In this document: piece by piece, positions 1 to 3,778 of the stretch
Layout of the letters: each line of letters begins with the position of its first letter
Position numbering within the stretch: the stretch's first letter is position 1
Notes under the pieces: model-generated
The model's database searches: none
What the model was told of the DNA's origin: nothing
The model's input: the letters and a program-made list of their open reading frames with translations, nothing else
Translations under genes and position numbers: made by a program
NCBI GenBank assembly: GCA_036404255.1
Contig: DASWOP010000010.1
Span: 1-5,020, forward strand
Source of the DNA: JARLFX01 sp036404255
Lineage (GTDB): Bacteria; Acidobacteriota; Terriglobia; Terriglobales; Acidobacteriaceae
Direction: 5' to 3'
DNA: 5,020 bases

Positions 1-190
1 CGGCATCGAAAATGCCATCGGTCGGCTGCGCCGCGCGCTGCCCAGAAAGATCCACCCCAGCCTGCTTACCCCCAAGCAGATCGACAGTATCGCCCGCCGA
101 TATAATCACACTCCTAGAAAATGCCTCGGCTTCAAAACTCCTGCCGAGATCTTCTTATCCCATCTGGTGCACTTCCAATGTGAATCCACA
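1..190 (+). mobile_element. Right-hand end of an IS30-family insertion sequence (partial)
   Basis: The window opens inside an IS30-like transposase gene, so only the last ~190 bp of the element is visible. The right boundary is inferred: from position 191 the sequence matches the interspersed repeat seen at 1139-1174 and 3586-3621 (23 of 24 bases), whereas the bases just before 191 do not match it. The IS therefore probably ends at or shortly before 190. The terminal inverted repeat cannot be confirmed because the left end is outside the window. If the TGA at 209-211 is the native stop, the element could instead extend slightly further right. Confidence 0.6.
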
Positions 191-211
191 TCTTCGCTAC
201 GCTCAGAATGA
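2..211 (+). CDS. IS30-family transposase, C-terminal fragment (5' end outside window)
   Basis: Reading frame 2 is open from the window edge to TGA at 209-211 and gives 69 residues. It begins GIENAIGRLRRALPRK, the counterpart of the E-N-x-x-G-x-L-R-x-x-x-P-K block of IS30 transposases. The Glu encoded at 8-10 would be the last acidic residue of the DDE catalytic triad. It continues with an I-A-R-R-Y-N-x-x-P-R-K-C-L-G-F-K-T-P-A-E-I-F stretch, the typical IS30 C-terminal signature. The enzyme catalyses DNA cleavage and strand transfer of its element. The tail after HFQCE runs into sequence resembling the genomic repeat, so the final ~8 residues may come from the insertion site; IS30 relatives with similar tails are also known to me, so this is unresolved. 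The gene converges with the acetyltransferase and overlaps its stop by 9 bp. Whether the full copy is intact cannot be seen here. Confidence 0.88.
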   Translation, partial: GIENAIGRLRRALPRKIHPSLLTPKQIDSIARRYNHTPRKCLGFKTPAEIFLSHLVHFQCESTSSLRSE

Positions 212-214
212 CAG
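191..214 (+). repeat. Truncated copy of the interspersed ATGACA repeat
   Basis: These 24 bp match the right part of the 36-bp repeat at 1139-1174 and 3586-3621, with one difference (A at 199 instead of G). The left part of the repeat (AGCAG and the left stem arm) is absent and replaced by IS30 sequence. It supplies the stop codon of the acetyltransferase on the minus strand (203-205) and of the transposase frame on the plus strand (209-211). Confidence 0.75.
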
Positions 215-727
215 GTCTGAAGGTGGTGGCTTGCGGGGCAGGATGCGGGCGGGGACGCCTACGGCGATGGAGTTGGCGGGGACGTCGGTGATGACTACGG
301 CGTTGGCGCCGATGCTGACGTCGTCACCGATGTGGATGGGGCCGAGGAGGGCTGCGCCTGCGCCGATGTCAACGCGGTTGCCGAGGATGGGGGAGCGGGG
401 GTCGGAGGGGTGGCGGAGGCCGACGGTGACGCCGTTGCGGACGACGCAATCGTCGCCGAAGACGGCGTCGCCCGAGATGATGATGGCGCCGAAGTGGTCG
501 ATGCGGAAGCGTTTGCCGAGGGTGACTTCGCAGGGGAGTTCGATACCGGTGAGGATCTGGCTGAGGACCTTCAACAGCTTGTAAAGAAAGGAGAAAGGCA
601 GGCGCAACCAGCGCGGCTGGATGCGGTAGCGCCAGCGGCCGAAGCGGTAGACGACCATGGCCCACAGGCCGGGGCGGGTGATGTCGCGGTGGTGGGTTTG
701 CCAGTCGGATTTGAGGTCTTCGAACAT
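203..727 (-). CDS. Serine O-acetyltransferase-like hexapeptide-repeat acetyltransferase (exopolysaccharide-type)
   Basis: This 174-residue cytoplasmic protein belongs to the left-handed beta-helix (LbH) acyltransferases and would move acetyl from acetyl-CoA to serine or to a sugar hydroxyl. A short helical N-terminus (about residues 1-60) is followed by hexapeptide coils from about 65 to 162. Residues D77-H78 (in RIDHFG) and H106 (in LRHP) align with the catalytic Asp-His and second His of CysE, and GVPARI at 157-162 is the usual CysE-like end of the helix. It lacks most of the N-terminal helical domain of ~270-residue CysE, which fits the short SATs found in exopolysaccharide clusters. The ATG at 725-727 gives the family-typical MFEDLKSDW start, but no good Shine-Dalgarno is present. 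The last residues (SDLSF) and the stop are encoded by the repeat copy at 191-214, so the native tail may have been replaced. Serine as substrate is likely from the His pair; a sugar substrate cannot be excluded. Confidence 0.88.
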   Translation of the reverse strand: MFEDLKSDWQTHHRDITRPGLWAMVVYRFGRWRYRIQPRWLRLPFSFLYKLLKVLSQILTGIELPCEVTLGKRFRIDHFGAIIISGDAVFGDDCVVRNGVTVGLRHPSDPRSPILGNRVDIGAGAALLGPIHIGDDVSIGANAVVITDVPANSIAVGVPARILPRKPPPSDLSF

Positions 728-749
728 TCAGGGTGAGTGTAGCAAAAGA

Positions 750-770
750 AGCGAGTCAGCGAGTCAGCGA
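750..770. repeat. Short tandem repeat, unit AGCGAGTC, 2.6 copies
   Basis: AGCGAGTC occurs at 750-757 and 758-765, followed by the partial unit AGCGA at 766-770. It sits 23 bp upstream of the acetyltransferase start, inside its likely 5' leader. No function is evident; it may be a slippage-prone tract. Confidence 0.7.
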
Positions 771-771
771 A

Positions 772-804
772 AAGCAGATTCCGCGCGCTGCGCTTCGGAA
801 TGAC
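772..804 (+). repeat. Interspersed ATGACA repeat, GGAAT variant
   Basis: The sequence has the same layout as the 36-bp repeat: AGCAG, a left arm ATTCC, a GC-rich centre containing GCTGCGCT, a right arm GGAAT, then GACA. The arms ATTCC and GGAAT are complementary, so it can fold as a hairpin. A second partial copy of its right end follows: the 13 bp at 795-807 recur exactly at 818-830. It lies between the acetyltransferase start and the unassigned intergenic region. Confidence 0.75.
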
Positions 805-817
805 AAAATGCTACACG

Positions 818-830
818 TCGGAATGACAAA
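818..830 (+). repeat. Partial duplicate of the right end of the preceding repeat
   Basis: These 13 bp (TCGGAATGACAAA) are identical to 795-807, 23 bp away. It is a solitary right end with no left arm, probably from a local duplication or a decayed repeat copy. Confidence 0.65.
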
Positions 831-839
831 TGTTGTCAA

Positions 840-1049
840 GAGGGTGTGAGTGGGGCGTGATGCGAAAAGGGTTGATTTTATTGGGTAAATTGCTTGCTGG
901 AGGGTTGGCGTAGTGGGGTGCTGGGGTTGGTATTCTGGATAGGTAAGTGAAGGCGAGGTCCGTGTGAGCTTATGTTCCCTTTTACGGGTCCAAGACGGTG
1001 AACATGACGGACTACACGGGCGTCTACGGATATTTGTGCGGCGGGAGGC
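840..1049. other. Unassigned intergenic sequence with local pairing potential
   Basis: No convincing gene is seen in these ~210 bp. Open frames on both strands are short, start poorly and have no recognisable domains. On the plus strand 896-932 is G-rich, with four or more G runs. Two complementary arm pairs are nested: GTCCGT (958-963) with ACGGAC (1007-1012), and ATGTTC (972-977) with GAACAT (1000-1005). This could be a small RNA, a leader or debris. On the minus strand it lies downstream of the GT2 terminator and upstream of the acetyltransferase, so the acetyltransferase promoter should be here or in the repeat cluster. The best match I see to a -35 is TTGACA on the minus strand (834-839), but no good -10 follows at normal spacing. 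Confidence 0.4.
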
Positions 1050-1074
1050 ATGGGTAACGCGAGCGGTGCGGTAG

Positions 1075-1109
1075 AGCAGCAGGTCCCTCCGCTGCGCTGC
1101 GGGATGACA
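1075..1109 (+). repeat. Interspersed ATGACA repeat, GGGAT variant
   Basis: It has the same layout as the other copies: AGCAGCAG, left arm GTCCC, centre CCGCTGCGCT, right arm GGGAT, then GACA. The arms pair through CCC/GGG, T-A and an outer G-T wobble. The arms differ from the other two variants, yet complementarity is kept. Confidence 0.7.
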
Positions 1110-1138
1110 AACAAAGGCAGAGACGAACAAGGCAAAAG

Positions 1139-1174
1139 CGAGAAGCAGATTCTTCGCTGCGCTCAGAATGACAG
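1139..1174 (+). repeat. Interspersed ATGACA repeat, AGAAT variant (36 bp, perfect copy)
   Basis: The 36 bp here are identical to 3586-3621. The left arm ATTCT and right arm AGAAT are complementary and flank a centre with TCGCTGCGCTC. It lies 40 bp past the GT2 stop codon on the minus strand. Translated on the minus strand it gives the CHSERSEES-type string often seen in spurious gene calls, which marks it as a dispersed repeat rather than coding sequence. Confidence 0.85.
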
Positions 1175-1200
1175 TTCAAATCAGGGAATGCTCGGAACGG

Positions 1201-1225
1201 TAAAGAGCCCCTGATTACCAGGGGC
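1201..1225 (-). terminator. Probable intrinsic terminator of the glycosyltransferase unit, overlapping the GT2 stop codon
   Basis: On the minus strand GCCCCTG (1225-1219) and CAGGGGC (1213-1207) form a perfect 7-bp GC-rich stem around a 5-nt loop, GTAAT (1218-1214). The loop contains the TAA stop of the GT2 gene. The stem is followed by TCTTTA, a weak U tract. The position at the end of a two-gene unit supports termination; the short U run and the embedded stop codon lower confidence. Confidence 0.5.
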
Positions 1226-2237
1226 GGGGGGGCGAGATGCGGCCCCCGTCGGTCTCGTGCCAGGCCTGATCCAGGGATGAGGCCATCACGTTGTTGAAGA
1301 AGACGCGGTGGCCGGCGTGTTCGCGATGGGAGAAGCGGTTGTGGAGGGCGCGCAGGCGGTAGAAGGTGCCTTCCAGCAGAAGCATGAGCCATGCGCCGGG
1401 GCCGTGATGTTTGCGAAAGTAGAGCAGCATGCTGCGCATGCGCCAGAGGGTGAGTTGGGAGCCGGTGGTGGAGAACTGCATGTCTCCCATCTGGCGCGAG
1501 CTTTCGCCGCCGATGTGGACGACGGCGATATCGGGCCAGTACCAGATCTGGTGGCCGGCGGCGCGGATGCGGAGGCAGAGATCGACCTCTTCGTAGTAGA
1601 GGAAGAAGTTCTCGTCGAAGAGTCCAACTTCATCGAGCACGGAGCGGCGGATGATGGAGAAGGCACCGGGAACCCAGTCTGCCTGGGCGGGCTGCATGGG
1701 GTCGGCCCAGGTGCGGTCGTTGTGACCGAAGAATCTGGAGTGTGGATACTTTGCGGCGAGGCCGGTGAGCATCAGCATCTCGTGCACCGGAGATGGGAAG
1801 CTGCGGGCGGAGGGCTGCCAGGCGCCGTCTTCTCCGATGAGGCGGGCACCGCCAAGGCCGGCGGCGGGTGTTGCGTCCATGTGCTGCGCGGCGAGGAGCA
1901 ATGAGCCGGGCTGCAGAAAGGCATCGGAGTTGAGCAGGACGAGGTAGCGGCCGCGGGCGTGGCGGATGGCGAGGTTGTTGGCTGCGGCGAAGCCGAGGTT
2001 GGTGGCAGAGGGCAGGAACTGAACCTGGGGGAAATCGGCCTGGACCATCTCGGCGGAGTTGTCGCGGGAGTTGTTATCGACGACGAGAACTTCGGTCGTG
2101 TAGCCGGGGGTGCAGGTGATCTCCTGCATGAGCGAGGTAAGACAACGGTGCAGAACGTCGCGGGTATTGAACGAGATGATGATGACGGAGAGGTCGATCG
2201 GCGTGGCGGGGACGGCGGCGCTGGCCTCAAGGGTCAT
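1215..2237 (-). CDS. Family 2 glycosyltransferase, WbbL/rhamnosyltransferase-like
   Basis: This 340-residue inverting GT-A enzyme would transfer a nucleotide-activated sugar, perhaps dTDP-rhamnose, to a growing lipid-linked glycan at the inner face of the membrane. The GT2 fold starts at residue 16 (LSVIIISFN). VVDNNSRDNS at 52-61 binds the nucleotide, NLGFAAANN follows at 80-88, and NSDA at 103-106 stands where the metal-binding DxD-type motif lies. GAF at 191-193 and DENFFLYYEEVDLCLR at 208-223 hold the likely catalytic acidic residues, and HIGGESS follows. The C-terminus has a hydrophobic and basic stretch that may associate with the membrane. The ATG at 2235-2237 has a good Shine-Dalgarno (GGAG at 2245-2248, 7 nt away) and overlaps the upstream GT4 stop as ATGA, so the two are probably translationally coupled. 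The sugar specificity cannot be read from the sequence. Confidence 0.93.
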   Translation of the reverse strand: MTLEASAAVPATPIDLSVIIISFNTRDVLHRCLTSLMQEITCTPGYTTEVLVVDNNSRDNSAEMVQADFPQVQFLPSATNLGFAAANNLAIRHARGRYLVLLNSDAFLQPGSLLLAAQHMDATPAAGLGGARLIGEDGAWQPSARSFPSPVHEMLMLTGLAAKYPHSRFFGHNDRTWADPMQPAQADWVPGAFSIIRRSVLDEVGLFDENFFLYYEEVDLCLRIRAAGHQIWYWPDIAVVHIGGESSRQMGDMQFSTTGSQLTLWRMRSMLLYFRKHHGPGAWLMLLLEGTFYRLRALHNRFSHREHAGHRVFFNNVMASSLDQAWHETDGGRISPPRPW

Positions 2238-3505
2238 GTCGTTTCTCCGGAAAGATGATCGCGTAGCAGATTGGCGGTAATTGTGAGGTTATCAGGTTGC
2301 GAGTAGGCGGCGAGGACGCGCTGGCGGGCGGCGAGGCCGAGGCGGGCGCGGAGATGGGGATCGGCGAAGAGAAGATCGAGGGCGTCGGCCAGCTCTTCAG
2401 CGGAGCCGGGGGCGACGAGAAGGCCGTCTACGTTGTGGGTGATGAGCTCGGGGATGCCGGCGGTCCAGGTGCTGACGCAGGCGAGCTGAATGGCCATCGC
2501 TTCCATGAGGGCAACGGGGATGCCTTCGGCGAAGCTGGGCAGAACGAAGACGTCTGCTTCGGCGATGCGGGCGCGGGTCTCTGCGTGGTTGAGCGCGCCG
2601 GTGAAGTGAACGGAGGAGGCGAGGCCGCTGGTGGCTGCATAGCTTTGGAGGCTGGCAGCGTCTGGGCCCGCGCCGACGAAGGTGATGTGCAAGGGGTGGC
2701 CGCGCTCGGCGAGCAGGCGGCAGGCATCGAGCAGGATGCGCTGGCCTTTGGCGGGGACGAGGCGGCCTACGCAGAGGACCTGAACGGGGAGGGCGATGGT
2801 GCGCGGAGTGCGAGCGGCGAAGAGGTCTGCATTTACGCCGAGGCGGGCGACGTGGAGGCGCGGCCAGTGCTGCGGGGCGGCGATGCGCATGAGCTGGCTG
2901 CGGCAGTAGTCGGAGATGCAGAGGACGAAGGCGGCCTGCTCGATCTTCTGGCGGAGGAGGAACTGGTCTTCGTTGAAGAACTCGTCAGGGCCGTGGATGG
3001 TGAGCGAGTAGGGAACAGCGGCGGCGCGAGCGGCGATGCGTCCGACGGTGGCGACGGGGCCGCCGAAGTGGATGTGGAGATGGTGGAGGTTGCGGGTACG
3101 CATCCAGTCGGCTACGAGCAGGGCTTCGATGAAGTAGAAGCAGGTGTAGACGATGCGGTGGAGATCGAGGCCAGTGCTGGTGAAGGCGGCGGAGAGGCCG
3201 CGGAAAAAGACAGCCGGGCGGGTGAAAAGGGTGCGGAGGGCGAGGCCAATGGCGCGCAGTTTCGGGGTGGTTTTAACGTAGAAGGTGGGGTTGACGGCTG
3301 CGGTGACTTCGCTGTCTGCGGATGCTTCGCTGGCAGGCGCTGCGGAGGCGGCGTTGATGGAGGCCGTCTCGATGATGAAGCCGAGCTGGCGCAGGCCGGT
3401 GATCTCATCATGCAGAAAAGTGTGGGAGACGGCGGGATATTGACTCAGCAGATACGCCAAGCGGGGTGCGGCGGCCAGAGTTTCTTTTTTGAGAGTGCTA
3501 TTCAC
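2234..3505 (-). CDS. Family 4 glycosyltransferase, WcaL-like (exopolysaccharide)
   Basis: This 423-residue retaining GT-B enzyme of the colanic-acid WcaL type is predicted to extend a polysaccharide repeat unit on its lipid carrier. The N-terminal Rossmann domain begins at about residue 15 and shows LSQYPAVSHTF (20-30), HIHFGGPVATVG (144-155) and HGPDEFF (171-177). The C-terminal domain has VGRLVPAKGQ (246-255), where R248 and K253 would contact the sugar-nucleotide phosphates, and the E-x7-E motif with E327 and E335 in AEGIPVALMEAMA. Its length is normal for the family. The start is GTG at 3503-3505: the frame is closed by TAA at 3539-3541 with no ATG between, and starting later would cut into conserved sequence. 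No clear Shine-Dalgarno precedes it. It is the first gene of the two-gene unit and overlaps GT2 by 4 bp. Confidence 0.94.
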   Translation of the reverse strand: MNSTLKKETLAAAPRLAYLLSQYPAVSHTFLHDEITGLRQLGFIIETASINAASAAPASEASADSEVTAAVNPTFYVKTTPKLRAIGLALRTLFTRPAVFFRGLSAAFTSTGLDLHRIVYTCFYFIEALLVADWMRTRNLHHLHIHFGGPVATVGRIAARAAAVPYSLTIHGPDEFFNEDQFLLRQKIEQAAFVLCISDYCRSQLMRIAAPQHWPRLHVARLGVNADLFAARTPRTIALPVQVLCVGRLVPAKGQRILLDACRLLAERGHPLHITFVGAGPDAASLQSYAATSGLASSVHFTGALNHAETRARIAEADVFVLPSFAEGIPVALMEAMAIQLACVSTWTAGIPELITHNVDGLLVAPGSAEELADALDLLFADPHLRARLGLAARQRVLAAYSQPDNLTITANLLRDHLSGETT

Positions 3506-3518
3506 GCGTTCACAATCT

Positions 3519-3536
3519 ACTGTTGGAGAGAACAGT
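3519..3536 (-). promoter_or_regulatory. Small hairpin in the leader of the GT4-GT2 unit
   Basis: On the minus strand ACTGTT and AACAGT form a perfect 6-bp stem around a 6-nt loop (CTCTCC), 13 nt upstream of the GTG start. It occupies the space where a ribosome binding site would be expected to begin. It might act as an operator half-site pair or affect translation initiation; this is inference from structure alone. Confidence 0.3.
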
Positions 3537-3585
3537 TCTTAGTGTCGTTGCAGAGATCAATGGAGTTCGCCGGGTTGTAGATCCT

Positions 3586-3621
3586 CGAGAAGCAGATTCT
3601 TCGCTGCGCTCAGAATGACAG
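3586..3621 (+). repeat. Interspersed ATGACA repeat, AGAAT variant (36 bp, perfect copy)
   Basis: All 36 bases are identical to 1139-1174, about 2.4 kb away and in the same orientation. It lies between the divergent GT4 gene and the secreted-protein gene. The perfect identity between two unselected intergenic copies suggests recent spread or ongoing homogenisation. Confidence 0.85.
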
Positions 3622-3648
3622 GTATAGAAGGTGACTGACGGTATAGAA
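3621..3648. repeat. 9-bp direct repeat GGTATAGAA with 19-bp period
   Basis: GGTATAGAA occurs at 3621-3629 and 3640-3648. The 19-bp spacing is close to two helical turns, so the two would lie on nearly the same face of the DNA. They sit between the interspersed repeat and the inverted repeat at 3658-3690, upstream of the + strand gene. They may be activator sites or a chance duplication next to the repeat. Confidence 0.4.
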
Positions 3649-3657
3649 CGTAAACTT

Positions 3658-3690
3658 CTGAGATAGCACCTAGTTTAGGACAAATCTCAG
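3658..3690. promoter_or_regulatory. Nested inverted repeat upstream of the secreted-protein gene
   Basis: The outer arms CTGAGAT (3658-3664) and ATCTCAG (3684-3690) are perfectly complementary over 7 bp. Inside them, after a symmetric 4-nt gap on each side, CCTA (3669-3672) and TAGG (3676-3679) pair over GTT. The dyad is centred about 105 bp upstream of the + gene start. It could be a dimeric regulator's operator or an RNA hairpin in the leader. No T tract follows on the plus strand, so a terminator is less likely. Confidence 0.45.
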
Positions 3691-3778
3691 CCCCATATAC
3701 CGATTGCTCAATCTGGGGCATGATTCCATTGTGGCGTGTAGCGGGGACGATGCCAAGAATATTTGGGCGAAGCGAACC

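Noticed and set aside
12..584. 190-codon plus-strand open frame over the IS30 end and acetyltransferase
   Set aside because: It spans two unrelated genes in a frame that matches neither; the transposase frame and the acetyltransferase are both well supported.
808..839. Minus-strand TTGACA as a -35 for the acetyltransferase
   Set aside because: At 17-18 bp spacing the next hexamer does not resemble a -10; the best match (TAGCAT, 808-813) requires a 20-bp spacer.
756..1135. Minus-strand open frames in the GT2-acetyltransferase gap
   Set aside because: They are built largely from repeat copies, have no domain and no convincing ribosome site.
772..1174. Repeat cluster as a possible CRISPR array
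   Set aside because: The copies differ in sequence, are unevenly spaced and also occur singly far away; there are no regular spacers and no cas genes.
1050..1214. 54-codon plus-strand frame with a GGGAGG-like site just before its ATG
   Set aside because: The ribosome-site match is attractive, but the body is two copies of the interspersed repeat, so it is probably not a gene.
1024..1392. 122-codon minus-strand open frame overlapping the GT2 end
   Set aside because: It contains the CHSERSEES string from the repeat and is out of frame with the clear GT2 gene.
2297..3580. 427-codon open frame on the plus strand, antisense to the GT4 gene
   Set aside because: Its translation is low-complexity, rich in Gly, Ala, Glu and Asp, and has no domain. 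It mirrors a clear glycosyltransferase in a GC-rich region and runs into intergenic sequence.
3731..3778. Upstream in-frame GTG as the start of the secreted protein
   Set aside because: It would put a 16-residue hydrophilic extension before the basic and hydrophobic signal region, and has no better ribosome site than the ATG at 3779.
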